This document shows, piece by piece, positions 55,865-64,000 of a stretch of DNA of 64,000 nucleotides. The notes beneath the pieces are model-generated. The model was not told where the DNA came from. It saw only the letters and a list, made by a program, of their open reading frames with translations, and ran no database searches. A program made the position numbers and the translations under genes. Source of the stretch: an uncultured Pseudomonadales bacterium (lineage in GTDB: Bacteria > Pseudomonadota > Gammaproteobacteria > Pseudomonadales > Pseudohongiellaceae); assembly GCA_943789485.1 (NCBI GenBank), contig CALSUH010000005.1, positions 434,001-498,000 on the forward strand. Direction: 5' to 3'. Numbering within the stretch: position 1 is the first letter of the stretch; each line of letters begins with the position of its first letter.

Positions 55865-56935
55865 TTATCCATTAGTAGCCAATACACCCATACGCTGGGC
55901 ACGGCGATCACGTCGCTTCTCATCAAGGGCTGGCCCCAATACCTCTGCATGAAATTTATCGCAACCAATGCACAGGTTACTGTAGTCGTCTCCTTTTGGC
56001 GTCGTGGTTGTAGATTCGGCTATGAATTTTTCCTCATCCCACCCATGGGTTAACCCCATGCGTTCGGGTCTCCCGGCATTAATAGCTTCAATAGCCGGTA
56101 TGCCGGCTAAGTCGTCGAGAATCGCGATAAGAGGCTCTTCGGTAAGGTTGCCTAGTGGATGAGCGGTCTTTATGCAGCAGGGGTAAACATCGCCAGTAGG
56201 GTCGATCGAAACTTCTGAACCGGCGTAGCCATGTTGCAAGAAATTAAGCCCGCCGGACCAGGCATCGCAGAAATTGTCTTCGATCGTTGCTTGAGAAAGG
56301 TCGTTCTCCCAGGCCCGACCGCGAGGCCAAAGCTTGCCGATCCAAGAATCTTCGCTAGCACCAAACATGCTGAAGATCGGGCCCTTTTCTAATGCACGCT
56401 CGTCTTTTTCCCCATCGGCGTGTTTGATGCCTGCATCTTCAAGCATCGCCTTAACTTTTTCTGCGAGGGCGTCCTTTTTATCGCCTTCCATGCCCACATG
56501 AAAATCGTCCATGCCAGATACAGAGATAGACCAGATGTTGCGGCTCAATAACTCATTAATAATTTTTGGCGTCAGCAAGTCACCCGTGGTCTGTACCACC
56601 ACTTTTATTCCACCATTATCTCGGTATTTTTCTTGCAGCGCTTCTAACGCCGGATAAAGGATTCTTTCGCGAACGGGCTCGGTTAGTACGTCACCACCGG
56701 ATAGAATTATTTTTCCTGTCTTCTCGACATAGTCATCAGGCTTTGAAGAGTCGGGATTTGTCTCTCGAAAAGTCATGCGTTCTGGCAGGTTGGCGATTAT
56801 GTTCGGGAAATTCGTCTCTGCCTCAGCGACGACTGCTTCGAGTTCATCCCTGATGTAAGGTCGAAAACGGGACTCATAGCAATGCTTGCAGCGTCGATGG
56901 CAATGCCAACAGAGCACGTAGTAAATTGATTCCAT
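55865..56935 (-). CDS. Radical SAM protein with auxiliary cluster cysteines
   Basis: The 356-residue enzyme has the radical SAM motif CHRRCKHC at residues 12-19 (C-x3-C-x2-C), a glycine-rich SAM loop GKIILSGGDVLTEP and VVQTTGDLL. Its C-terminal part has a SPASM-like arrangement (VSIDPTGDVYPCCIKTAHPLGNL and NLCIGCDKFH), suggesting a second Fe-S cluster. Relatives often modify peptides or cofactors. It starts 161 bases downstream of the lipocalin gene, after a hairpin, and leads into ynjB with 33 bases between, so it probably belongs to the transporter operon. Reaction unknown. Confidence 0.85.
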   Translation of the reverse strand: MESIYYVLCWHCHRRCKHCYESRFRPYIRDELEAVVAEAETNFPNIIANLPERMTFRETNPDSSKPDDYVEKTGKIILSGGDVLTEPVRERILYPALEALQEKYRDNGGIKVVVQTTGDLLTPKIINELLSRNIWSISVSGMDDFHVGMEGDKKDALAEKVKAMLEDAGIKHADGEKDERALEKGPIFSMFGASEDSWIGKLWPRGRAWENDLSQATIEDNFCDAWSGGLNFLQHGYAGSEVSIDPTGDVYPCCIKTAHPLGNLTEEPLIAILDDLAGIPAIEAINAGRPERMGLTHGWDEEKFIAESTTTTPKGDDYSNLCIGCDKFHAEVLGPALDEKRRDRRAQRMGVLATNG

Positions 56936-57033
56936 GTATTTCCCTTGCCCGGTTATTTCTCACAACACTGTGTAGTCAATTGCTTGAATAAGACCTTTAT
57001 ACGGCGTAATACTTTCAGTTGAAATTGTAAAAG

Positions 57034-57060
57034 CTGCGCACTGCAGTAAGTACTGCGCAG
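57034..57060 (-). terminator. Hairpin between the lipocalin and radical SAM genes
   Basis: CTGCGCA (57034-57040) and TGCGCAG (57054-57060) form a stem that can be extended by an inner GCAGT/ACTGC. On the minus strand it is followed by CTTTTAC, a short T-run. It would be a weak terminator for the malonate operon. Confidence 0.4.
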
Positions 57061-57096
57061 AGTGAATCTAAAGGTCGAAATTCTAAAGGCCTATGC

Positions 57097-57564
57097 TTAG
57101 TCCAGTTTTCTCCAGCTTAGCGTGCCAGTCGTTCTGCCCTCGCTGTTTTTCAGTGAAAGTTTTAGCAGGCCATCGCTGAATTCGAAATGGCGTATGTTGT
57201 CGCCGCCTACCCATTCCGGCACCATGGGCGAACCTTCCACGTGGTGAATTACGAGACTATTCTCTAGATCGAATGACACCTTGCCCCAATAGCCGAATCC
57301 GCCAGTTACACGTTCTTCAGTGGCTTGATTTCTTTCGGGAAGGTCACGGGGCATGCCGAGTCCTGCCATATTGCCAAATGCATCGTAGCTCAGCCGGCCC
57401 ACATAGTTCATGTCTATCGGATCGCCTTGTTCTGGGAATTGGAAATAGCTAACCAATTCGAAATCCCCTTGAAACTTCTGCTCTATGTCTTGCAATGTAT
57501 CTGCCGCCTGAGATTGTATTGGTAGCATTATAAGGAAAACCATCGAGGCTAAGAATTTAATCAT
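57097..57564 (-). CDS. Exported lipocalin-like domain protein
   Basis: The 155-residue protein has a signal peptide (1-20, ending SQAA) and one Lipocalin_5-type domain: FELVSYFQF, then GRLSYDAFGNMAGLGMPRD, FGYWGKVSFDLENSLVIHHVEGSPMVPEWVGGDNIRHFEF and LLKLSLKNS. The VIHHVEGS segment with aromatic strand ends is characteristic. The domain is a small beta-barrel thought to bind hydrophobic ligands. It starts 29 bases after matB with AAGGAG upstream, so it is the last gene of the malonate operon. What it binds is unknown; its place after a malonyl-CoA synthetase is unusual. Confidence 0.83.
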   Translation of the reverse strand: MIKFLASMVFLIMLPIQSQAADTLQDIEQKFQGDFELVSYFQFPEQGDPIDMNYVGRLSYDAFGNMAGLGMPRDLPERNQATEERVTGGFGYWGKVSFDLENSLVIHHVEGSPMVPEWVGGDNIRHFEFSDGLLKLSLKNSEGRTTGTLSWRKLD

Positions 57565-57593
57565 TGCTACAGCTCCTTGTTGAGTTGACTTGG

Positions 57594-59078
57594 CTACAGC
57601 AATTTTTTCAAGTCAGGTTTGGTTACTTTTCCCATCGCGTTTCGCGGAAGGGCATCGATTATCTGTATGGCCTTGGGTATCTTGTAGGAAGACATCTTGC
57701 CATCACACCATGCCTTCAAATCACCATATTCCATTGATTTTCCGGCCTTAAGACCTATGAAGGCCATAACGGATTCTCCCCAAGTTTCATCTTCAACACC
57801 GATAACCGCGCATTCAGCTATGTCGTCATGGGTGAGCAGCGTACCCTCAATCTCCAGTGCGGATAATTTATAGCCGCCGGACTTTATTATATCGATCGAA
57901 GAGCGACCCATGATGCGGTAGTAGCCATTGTCGAGAACAGCCACATCGCCGGTGCAGAACCAGCCGTCATGGAAACTTTCTTTGGTGGCTTTTTCATTGG
58001 CCCAGTACTCGAGGAAAACGTTGTCGCCCTTGACGCGAATCTCGCCGGGTACGTTTTCCTCGGTGACGGGATTATTGTCTTCATCGAAGAGCTGCGCCTG
58101 GACACCTGGAAGAGGCTGGCCAACATGTCCAGCCCGACGCTCGCCGTCGTAGGGATTAGAAATGCCCATGCCGATCTCGGTCATGCCGTAGCGCTCTAAC
58201 AAGACCTGACCTGTCAAATCTTTCCATTGATTGAATAGCTTAACCGGGCACGCGGCGGAGCCCGATATATTAAGACGCATTGGCCTGAAGCCATCACAGA
58301 TCTTCTTTACATCGCTCTCATCGATGGTGTCAAAATACTGCATAAGTTTCACATAGATTGTAGGCACCGCCATGAAGACGTTGTAAGTGCCTGCAACGAT
58401 CTGTGCTGTAATCTTCGGGATATCGAACTTGGCAAACAGGTGCACCGTCGCGCCAGCCCATAGGCCGCAACTGAGAATATTAATGATGCCGTGAATATGA
58501 TGGACGGGTAAAAATAGCGGAATGGAATCTTGATCAGTCCAGCTCCATGCTTCTATCAGTGTGGTAATTTGTGCATGAATTGTCTTGTGCGTGCTAACTA
58601 CACCCTTGGGCTTATTCGTCGTACCACTCGTGAATAACATCATCGCTCGACGTTCTGGAAGAATCACTGGCAACTGGCTAGCCTCTTCGGCCATCACATC
58701 GGCTACAGAGAGTAGTTCGATATTCATCTGGGCGCAGAGTTCGGTAAGCGACTCTTGGTATTTTCCGTTCGCGATCATGCGCGTAACGCTTGCGCTACTT
58801 AAATAGTGCTCCAGCTCGGCGACTGCCGAGGCAACATTTAGAGGAATAGCTATTCCTCCAGCTCTCCAAATGCCGTGCATGGTTGTTACGTAGTCGACAC
58901 TGGCAGGGATAAAGAAAGCGATGCGTTCCTCATTCAGATCGTCGCTGCCATTCAACAACCCCGTTGCGAATTGATTTATACGCTGATTCACATCCGCGTA
59001 GCTATAGGAATCATCTCCCTCGGTCAGGGCAATTTTATTATTGGAATTATTTAAGTGTGGATAAACTTGTTCTGACAT
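57594..59078 (-). CDS. matB: Malonyl-CoA synthetase-type AMP-binding ligase
   Basis: The 494-residue enzyme is an adenylate-forming ligase: phosphate loop TSGTTNKPKGVVSTH, then RYGMTEIGMG, DGWFCTGDVAVLDNGYYRIMGR and the catalytic lysine in NAMGKVTK near the C-terminus. Alone this would only be an acyl-CoA synthetase, but it lies directly after madL and madM, so malonate is the probable substrate (malonate + ATP + CoA to malonyl-CoA). The ATG at 59078 follows AGGAAAGG; an in-frame ATG at 59129 is less likely. No malonyl-CoA decarboxylase gene is next to it. Confidence 0.82.
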   Translation of the reverse strand: MSEQVYPHLNNSNNKIALTEGDDSYSYADVNQRINQFATGLLNGSDDLNEERIAFFIPASVDYVTTMHGIWRAGGIAIPLNVASAVAELEHYLSSASVTRMIANGKYQESLTELCAQMNIELLSVADVMAEEASQLPVILPERRAMMLFTSGTTNKPKGVVSTHKTIHAQITTLIEAWSWTDQDSIPLFLPVHHIHGIINILSCGLWAGATVHLFAKFDIPKITAQIVAGTYNVFMAVPTIYVKLMQYFDTIDESDVKKICDGFRPMRLNISGSAACPVKLFNQWKDLTGQVLLERYGMTEIGMGISNPYDGERRAGHVGQPLPGVQAQLFDEDNNPVTEENVPGEIRVKGDNVFLEYWANEKATKESFHDGWFCTGDVAVLDNGYYRIMGRSSIDIIKSGGYKLSALEIEGTLLTHDDIAECAVIGVEDETWGESVMAFIGLKAGKSMEYGDLKAWCDGKMSSYKIPKAIQIIDALPRNAMGKVTKPDLKKLL

Positions 59079-59147
59079 TCGAGTACCTTTCCTGTGAATC
59101 TGGGCAGCCGTGACCGGCGTAGAGATCACTTTGAGTGTAGTTAGAAG

Positions 59148-59906
59148 CTATAAGATTGCATTGACGATGAAAAACAAGATTGATGGCCCTAACAAACATC
59201 CTACGCCTGTATAGAACGTAGCAGTCATCGCGCCGTACGGTACAAGCTTAGGGTCTGTAGCGGCAAGCCCTGCAGCCACGCCTGAAGTAGTTCCCATGAG
59301 TCCGCCGAATACCATAGCAGACTGCGGATTATTCAAGCCGATTGTCTTGGCAACAAGCGGCGTACCGATCATTACCAGAATGGATTTGATGAGCCCAGCG
59401 GCAACACTCAGTGCGATAATATCTGAGTCCGCGCCCAAGGCCGAGCCAGTGACCGGGCCAACGATATAGGTTACCGCGCCCGCCCCGATGGTGGTGACTG
59501 CAACAGGGTCAGTGTAGCCATACAGCACCGCGACGACGGCACCGACAACGAAGGAAACGATGACGCCGGCGAAAATAGAAACAACGCCGGCTAGTCCGGC
59601 TTTTTTTAATTCACTGAGTTTGACGCCAAAGGCAGTAGCGACGATTGCAAAATCGCGCATCATGCCGCCACCCATTAAACCGATGCCACCTAGCAAGGTG
59701 ATATCGGCGACGCCGGTGCTGCCACCTGTTGCCTTGCCACCAAAATAGGCAGCCAACAAACCAAGAGCAATAGCTATGGCCGAGCCGTGAATCCGACCCT
59801 TGGTCAATTTATCCGCGAGAAAATAAGATATCCAGATAGTTAAGCCTACAACCGCGAAGGCGACTACGAGCGAGTTACGAACAAAGACAGTTTCTAAGAT
59901 TTCCAT
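59148..59906 (-). CDS. madM: Malonate transporter subunit MadM
   Basis: The 252-residue membrane protein is one half of the MadLM sodium- or proton-coupled malonate carrier. It matches MadM along its length: ADKLTKGRIHGSAIAIALGLLAAYFGG near the N-terminus, then VADITLLGGIGLMGGGMMRDFAIVATAFGVK, YIVGPVTGSALGADSDIIALSVAAGLIKSILVMIGTP and MVFGGLMGTTSGVAAGLAATDPKLVPYGAMTATFYTGVGCLLGP. Its ATG overlaps the madL stop (TAATG), so translation is coupled. AGGAG lies nine bases upstream inside madL. Confidence 0.93.
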   Translation of the reverse strand: MEILETVFVRNSLVVAFAVVGLTIWISYFLADKLTKGRIHGSAIAIALGLLAAYFGGKATGGSTGVADITLLGGIGLMGGGMMRDFAIVATAFGVKLSELKKAGLAGVVSIFAGVIVSFVVGAVVAVLYGYTDPVAVTTIGAGAVTYIVGPVTGSALGADSDIIALSVAAGLIKSILVMIGTPLVAKTIGLNNPQSAMVFGGLMGTTSGVAAGLAATDPKLVPYGAMTATFYTGVGCLLGPSILFFIVNAIL

Positions 59907-60286
59907 TATTGGCTCTCCTGGCTAGAAGTATCGGAGTTGCCAATCTTGCTGATGACAGGAACCAGTGCAAAGCTGACTATTACCGCAGCGACCCCCGCTA
60001 CAACGGCCAGCATACCGCCCTCGAATGCTGCTATGACATTCTGCCTGGCCGCCATGGCGACGACTATCGGGATATACATGGCAGACCAGAACTGGATGCC
60101 AGTTCCTGACGCCCCCTTAACCAATGCCTTAAACTTGTCTGAATTGCTGGAGAGCACCAAGAACAGCATGGCTATACCTACGCCACCCACGTTGGCCTGA
60201 ACGCCGAGAGCTACTCCCAGCACCTCTCCAATGAGCATTCCCAGTATCAAACAAGCGGAAAGTAGTGCTACACCGTAGATAATCAT
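59906..60286 (-). CDS. madL: Malonate transporter subunit MadL
   Basis: The 126-residue membrane protein has four helices (for example YGVALLSACLILGMLIGEVL and IAAFEGGMLAVVAGVAAVIVSF). It contains the MadL stretch NVGGVGIAMLFLVL, SGTGIQFWSAMYIPIVVAMAA. With MadM it imports malonate. The start ATG follows AAGGA at good spacing. It is the first gene of madL-madM-matB-lipocalin; its promoter lies in the 269-base divergent gap (60287-60555) shared with the PQQ dehydrogenase gene. No mad regulator gene is adjacent. Confidence 0.93.
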   Translation of the reverse strand: MIIYGVALLSACLILGMLIGEVLGVALGVQANVGGVGIAMLFLVLSSNSDKFKALVKGASGTGIQFWSAMYIPIVVAMAARQNVIAAFEGGMLAVVAGVAAVIVSFALVPVISKIGNSDTSSQESQ

Positions 60287-60555
60287 TTTTTATCCTTATT
60301 CTTATTGCTTATGTCGCGGGAAGCGCGTCACACAGGCTTGATGATATGACGCAGCTGCAATTTGTGCAATTTACGTGATTTGATTGTAATAGGGGCGATT
60401 TGGCCCGAAAAAGGCCCTAATTCAAGGCATCTTAATTGACAGAAGCAGGGCGTTTATAGCTTAATTGTCATCCGGTTTCTGGGCGACAATCAGACGCCGA
60501 TTCGTCGATTTGATAGTAAAGAATTCAGCTATTTATTGCAAAAAAGGTTATTCAA

Positions 60556-62193
60556 ATGAGTAAATTTTCAAAGTCATTGTTGGTGCTACTCGGTCTGGGT
60601 CTGTTTGCATCGGCCAGCACCGCCCAGGACGTCACTTCTGACATTCTGGAGAATGCGCAGGATTATTCCGACCGCTGGGTTACCTATGGCAAGAACTACG
60701 GCGCGTGGCGCTATATGCCGGATACTCAGATAAATCGCGAATCAGTAGCCAATCTTCGTCCTGTTTGGATCAAACAGAATGGCGTCACAGGGGGTGCCTA
60801 TGAGGTTACAGCCCTAGTAAATGATGGCCGCATGTACCTAACTACGGCGAATAGCCACCTAATAGTAGTCGATCCTTTAACTGGCGATGAGCTGTGGCGC
60901 TACGACCATGACTTCGAAAATGTAGATTTGTGCTGTGGTCCTCACAATCGGGGTGTAGGGCTGCATGAAGACAAGGTGTTTTATGGAACACTAGATGCCC
61001 ACCTATTGGCTTTCGACGCTGCTACAGGTATTCAATTATGGGATGCCGAGGTGGGCGACCACCGTGAGTCTTTCTCGGTTACCGGTGCGCCACTAGTCGT
61101 TAAAGACATGGTTTTGATTGGCGTGGGCGGCGGCGAATACGGTATTCGAGGCTACATCGATGCCTATGACGTCAACACAGGCGAGCGTCGCTGGCGCTTC
61201 TATACCACACCTGCAGAAGGCGAGCCTGGCAACGAAACTTGGCTAGGCGACTCTTGGAAGACCGGTGGCGCCCCTACTTGGGTGACGGGCACTTACGATC
61301 CTGAGACTGACATGGTGTTCTGGGGCACGGGTAATCCTTGGCCAGACATCAATAATGCGGTGCGTGCAGGTGATAATCTGTATTCCAACTCCGTAGTAGC
61401 CCTAGATGCCGATAGCGGCGATCTGCGTTGGTATTTCCAAACCTCACCCAGAGACGAATTTGATCACGATTCCACCTCGGAGCCGATGATCATTGAAGAG
61501 ATGTTCGAAGGTGAAATGCGCAAGATGATCGTGCAGGTTTCCCGAAACGGACACGTTTATGCACTAGATCGCATGAACGGTGACTTCCTGTATGCCGGCG
61601 AGTACACCCGAGTGAATTGGGCAGAAAGAGACGAGCGCGGCAAGCCCGTGTTGAAGGAATCTCTGTATGAGCCAGCAGATACCATGGTTTTTCCAGGTCT
61701 CTACGGCGGTAAGAATTGGCCTCCTGCGTCTTACAGCCCTGATACGCATATGCTCTACATCCCAACGACCGAATGGGGAACTCGTTTCATCCGTCGTGAA
61801 GGCGATGCTCGTGCGGGCACAATGGATCTGGGCGGCATCCCGCAGTTCGACACCACGGGCACAGGCTGGGTCGTAGCCTTCGATATGTTAAGTGGTGAAA
61901 TCGCCTGGCAGAAAGAAATGCCAGGTAACTTCAACTGGGCTGGAACGTTGTCAACGGGCGGCGGATTGGTATTTTCTGGTGCGCCAGACGGCCATGTCTA
62001 CGCCATGAACGATGAAACAGGCGAAGTACTCTGGAAATTCCAGACAGGCAGTGGCATATATGCGCCGCCTACCAGCTTCACCATCGACGGTAAGCAATAC
62101 ATCGGCGTAGCTTCGGGCACACGAAATCCTGTGACGCGAGCGGGTGTCGCTACTGGCATCGCTACGGGCAACTATATCCTGTTCAGCCTGTAG
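60556..62193 (+). CDS. PQQ-dependent alcohol/methanol dehydrogenase-family quinoprotein
   Basis: The 545-residue exported enzyme has a signal peptide (ending TAQD) and the eight-bladed quinoprotein propeller. A vicinal pair C126-C127 (VDLCCGPHNRG) matches the disulfide of PQQ alcohol dehydrogenases. GGGEYGIRGYIDAYD supplies the metal-binding Glu and GNPWPD the Asn. The putative catalytic Asp is D303 in RDEFDHD, and D305 two residues on is the position used by lanthanide-dependent enzymes (XoxF type) as an extra ligand, whereas calcium enzymes usually have a small residue there. Tryptophan-docking motifs (WRFYTTP, WKFQTG) are clear. It is followed by its probable electron acceptor cytochrome. 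Confidence 0.86.
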   Translation: MSKFSKSLLVLLGLGLFASASTAQDVTSDILENAQDYSDRWVTYGKNYGAWRYMPDTQINRESVANLRPVWIKQNGVTGGAYEVTALVNDGRMYLTTANSHLIVVDPLTGDELWRYDHDFENVDLCCGPHNRGVGLHEDKVFYGTLDAHLLAFDAATGIQLWDAEVGDHRESFSVTGAPLVVKDMVLIGVGGGEYGIRGYIDAYDVNTGERRWRFYTTPAEGEPGNETWLGDSWKTGGAPTWVTGTYDPETDMVFWGTGNPWPDINNAVRAGDNLYSNSVVALDADSGDLRWYFQTSPRDEFDHDSTSEPMIIEEMFEGEMRKMIVQVSRNGHVYALDRMNGDFLYAGEYTRVNWAERDERGKPVLKESLYEPADTMVFPGLYGGKNWPPASYSPDTHMLYIPTTEWGTRFIRREGDARAGTMDLGGIPQFDTTGTGWVVAFDMLSGEIAWQKEMPGNFNWAGTLSTGGGLVFSGAPDGHVYAMNDETGEVLWKFQTGSGIYAPPTSFTIDGKQYIGVASGTRNPVTRAGVATGIATGNYILFSL

Positions 62194-62226
62194 GCGAGAG
62201 ACCGCAAAAACGGCGTACTCAAACTA

Positions 62227-63051
62227 ATGAACGCTATGACTAAACAGATAGGCGAAAACTTGAAATCATCTTTTACAGTATTACTTTCGCGCAGCATTAA
62301 GAGCATGACGGCTGTCTTATTCCTCAGTGTCCTTTCGGCGGGGTCGTTGGCCGGCGTCGGTGAAGGGCAAGAACTCTACAATGCGTATTGTCAGATATGC
62401 CACGGGGTTCTGGGCGAAGGCCAAGCTATGGGCAAGCCCTTGACTGATTCTCCAGCGAACAGACTGGCTGATCAGGAGCTAATCGACGTCATCACAGAGG
62501 GACGTGCGGGTACTGGTATGGTCGCTTGGGAAGGTTCGTTAAGCGAAGTTGAGATCTTCGATATCGCTAGCTACATTCGCAACTTGCAAGGTAAGCCTGC
62601 CCTTATTTTAGGTGACGACGACTCCGGCCCAAGTGACGATCCAAATGTTATTGCTGGCGAAATGCTATTCAACGGCTCAGCAGAGTGTGCCACTTGTCAC
62701 TCTTATGATGACAAAGGTGGGAGTGTCGGGCCATCACTGGATGGGGTCAGCAGCCGACTAGCTGACGATGCGTTGCTGCAGGCACTGATGAACCCATCGG
62801 CTTCCATAGTTAGCGGTTTTGGCACGAAAGAAGTCGAGCAAGAAGACGGCACTGTAATTCGCGGTCGTTTTCGAAACGACTCAGAGCTAGCCGTGCAAAT
62901 ACAGAGCGCAGATGGACGGCGCTGGGTAACTTATTTTAAGGAGCGAGTAACACAGGTTAGGGATTCAGATGAGTCCGTTATGCCTGATACTTTCGCCAAC
63001 CTTGGTGCGAATGAGCAGCAACAAGTACTTGCCTTTTTAAGGTCGTTATAA
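62227..63051 (+). CDS. Periplasmic dihaem cytochrome c, electron acceptor of the PQQ dehydrogenase
   Basis: The 274-residue protein has an uncleaved or cleavable N-terminal helix (KSMTAVLFLSVLSAGSLAG) and two haem c motifs: C55-QI-C58-H59 in domain one and C154-AT-C157-H158 in domain two. Domain one resembles the small cytochromes c of quinoprotein dehydrogenases (ANRLADQELIDVITEGRAGTGM). Domain two resembles haem-binding domains fused to PQQ enzymes (GTVIRGRFRNDSEL...QSADGRRWVTYF). It starts 33 bases after the PQQ dehydrogenase stop, so the two form an operon and electrons probably pass from PQQ to haem to the oxidase. No export gene is adjacent. Confidence 0.87.
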   Translation: MNAMTKQIGENLKSSFTVLLSRSIKSMTAVLFLSVLSAGSLAGVGEGQELYNAYCQICHGVLGEGQAMGKPLTDSPANRLADQELIDVITEGRAGTGMVAWEGSLSEVEIFDIASYIRNLQGKPALILGDDDSGPSDDPNVIAGEMLFNGSAECATCHSYDDKGGSVGPSLDGVSSRLADDALLQALMNPSASIVSGFGTKEVEQEDGTVIRGRFRNDSELAVQIQSADGRRWVTYFKERVTQVRDSDESVMPDTFANLGANEQQQVLAFLRSL

Positions 63052-63180
63052 TGTTCAAAATGTAGAGTGTGTCACCTGCTCTGAAATTGGAATTGGGTAA
63101 GCTGTAAATTCGAAGAACAAATCGCAGTAGTCTATGGAGTGCGAACTGGTATTTGCTTAACTACTGGGGGTGATCAATGA

Positions 63181-63790
63181 CTCTCCTCTGGTTTTTTTGT
63201 AAAACGCAAAGGTAATATTAGGGAATTGGATGCCGCCGCACTAACCGCAATGGCGATCCCTTATGGCATGAAGCTGGTATCTGCCATAGTCACACTTGCC
63301 GTTAGACTGATGATCGCCAACATGCTGGTTTCGCTCACGAACACAATAATGACCAAGGGTTAGGTCGATCCTGCTCTTCAAGCCTTATAAGATAGGCGAT
63401 GTGATCGAAGTCCAGGGCTATATCGGTGCTGTAAAAGAGATTCAGATTTTCGTTACAGTCCTAACGACACCAGATAACAAGACGATACTGATTCCAAATG
63501 GGCCACTCGCCACGAGCTCGATCACCAACTTTTCTAAACAGCCTGCACGTCGCGTAGAATCGGAGTTCGGAATCGCTTACGGTGATGACGCTGATAAGGC
63601 CTCTGAGGCCTTGACTCAGTTGATCGCTGCCGATGAGCGTATTCTTTAAGATCCAGAGCCTTTCATGGCATTAAAGACCCTCGGTGGTAATGCGGGAGAT
63701 GTCATGGTTAGGGCTTGGGTTAAGGCTCCTGATTATTGGGGCGTGTTTTTCAAGATGATCGAGCTGTAGAAGCGCACAAGGCAGGAAGAA
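63181..63790 (+). pseudogene. Decayed mechanosensitive channel gene (MscS type)
   Basis: MscS channels release solutes under osmotic shock. The remnant reads MAIPYGMKLVSAIVTLAVRL to TMTKG-stop (TAG at 63361-63363). It then jumps frame and loses about 70 codons, including the pore-lining third helix, to ILLFKPYKIGDVIEVQGYIGAVKEIQIF. The beta domain follows (LTTPDNKTILIPNGPLATSSITNFSKQP, then RRVESEFGIAYGDDADKASEALTQLIAADERIL). A TAA at 63647-63649 interrupts before DPEPFMALKTLGGNAGDVMV, and another stop follows KMIEL. So at least two stops and one large deletion exist. It starts abruptly at 63181 without a normal N-terminus. Non-functional in this genome copy. Confidence 0.8.
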
Positions 63791-64000
63791 TGAAACGCTG
63801 ATTACCAAGAACAAACCCAGTGGCGGCGTGTATTGCACACGTCGCCCGCTGAAATATTCTTTACTTAGGATGCGCAGGCTTGGTCAGCAAGAAAAACAAG
63901 GTTCTGAAGGCGCGACCATCCAATTCAAACAATGATTGAATCGCCTCACTGCTGAGCTTGAAGAATGGCCTGCGAAAATCCTTCGGCTCCTGGCCGCAAG
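63791..64000 (-). pseudogene. Damaged DUF3667 gene (frameshift; N-terminus runs off the right edge)
   Basis: The minus strand opens off the right end with CGQEPKDFRRPFFKLSSEAI, then QSLFELDGRAFRTLFFLLTKPA, the DUF3667 signature of small membrane proteins. The frame stops at a TAA at 63861-63863, but a one-base shift recovers LSKEYFSGRRVQYTPPLGLF, then LVISVSFF, the expected continuation. After that the similarity ends and the sequence joins the mscS remnant, so the C-terminal membrane helices are missing. The gene is both frameshifted and truncated. Function of the family unknown. Confidence 0.7.

Noticed and set aside
1-64000. tRNA, rRNA, CRISPR arrays, insertion sequences and integrase genes
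   Set aside because: I looked for cloverleaf-like segments, regularly spaced repeats and transposase motifs in the gaps and found none that I could support.

Overview
The window looks like the chromosome of an aerobic, Gram-negative, probably marine gammaproteobacterium. The base composition is close to even and many genes start with GTG or TTG. It carries a full respiratory and outer-membrane gene style: TonB receptor, Tat-exported redox enzymes, PQQ dehydrogenase, NhaB antiporter and GltBD glutamate synthase. I saw no rRNA, tRNA, CRISPR array, insertion sequence or integrase. No taxonomic assignment beyond this is supported by the sequence alone.

Layout. 1-7.4 kb (minus strand): the N-terminal 369 codons of NhaB, then gltD and gltB, where gltB is broken by a one-base deletion. 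8.0-13.4 kb (plus): an exported molybdenum hydroxylase of the PaoABC/YagTSR type (2Fe-2S, Mo and FAD subunits) with a cytochrome b and a small unknown protein, behind a Fur-box-like site. 13.5-23.1 kb (plus): a D-cysteine desulfhydrase-like PLP enzyme, a TolB-like propeller, a very large M1-M28-PDZ peptidase fusion, a DUF5916 outer-membrane protein and GlpQ. 23-32.7 kb: a TonB receptor (minus), then an SDR, a small secreted protein, an HNH nuclease, a DMT exporter and a secreted alpha/beta hydrolase (plus), and a beta-helix lipoprotein (minus). 33-38.3 kb: a MarR regulator with a palindrome-rich operator, three small membrane-anchored proteins that may share one fold, an NHL propeller and a dienelactone hydrolase. 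38.5-45.5 kb: two secreted proteins of unknown function in an operon, a metallo-beta-lactamase-fold enzyme, an esterase and malate synthase G. 46.3-52.3 kb: two paralogous secreted proteins facing each other, an NHL/PAL-like propeller, a redoxin with an in-frame TGA, and a secreted HpcH/HpaI aldolase. 52.3-60.3 kb (minus): a YnjBCD-type ABC transporter with a radical SAM enzyme, and a malonate operon (madL-madM-matB-lipocalin). 60.5-63 kb (plus): a PQQ dehydrogenase with its dihaem cytochrome c. 63.2-64 kb: two decayed genes (mscS and DUF3667) pointing at each other.

How the genes fit together. The Mo hydroxylase with cytochrome b, and the PQQ dehydrogenase with cytochrome c, are both periplasmic oxidation modules that feed electrons into the respiratory chain. 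MadLM with MatB would bring in malonate and activate it to malonyl-CoA, and malate synthase G would handle glyoxylate. Many of the remaining genes encode secreted hydrolases, peptidases and propellers, which suits scavenging of dissolved organic matter.

The most notable observation is the redoxin at 49935-51071. Its reading frame is interrupted only by a TGA, exactly where the first cysteine of a CGC-type redox motif would lie. The frame stays open and redoxin-like for 213 further codons, and a small bulged hairpin with a GU-containing loop starts 12 nt after the TGA. This fits a selenocysteine (UGC) redoxin with a bacterial SECIS element. Separately, several genes are clearly decaying: gltB, mscS, DUF3667, a remnant at 35.1 kb, and possibly others at 32.7 and 45.5 kb.
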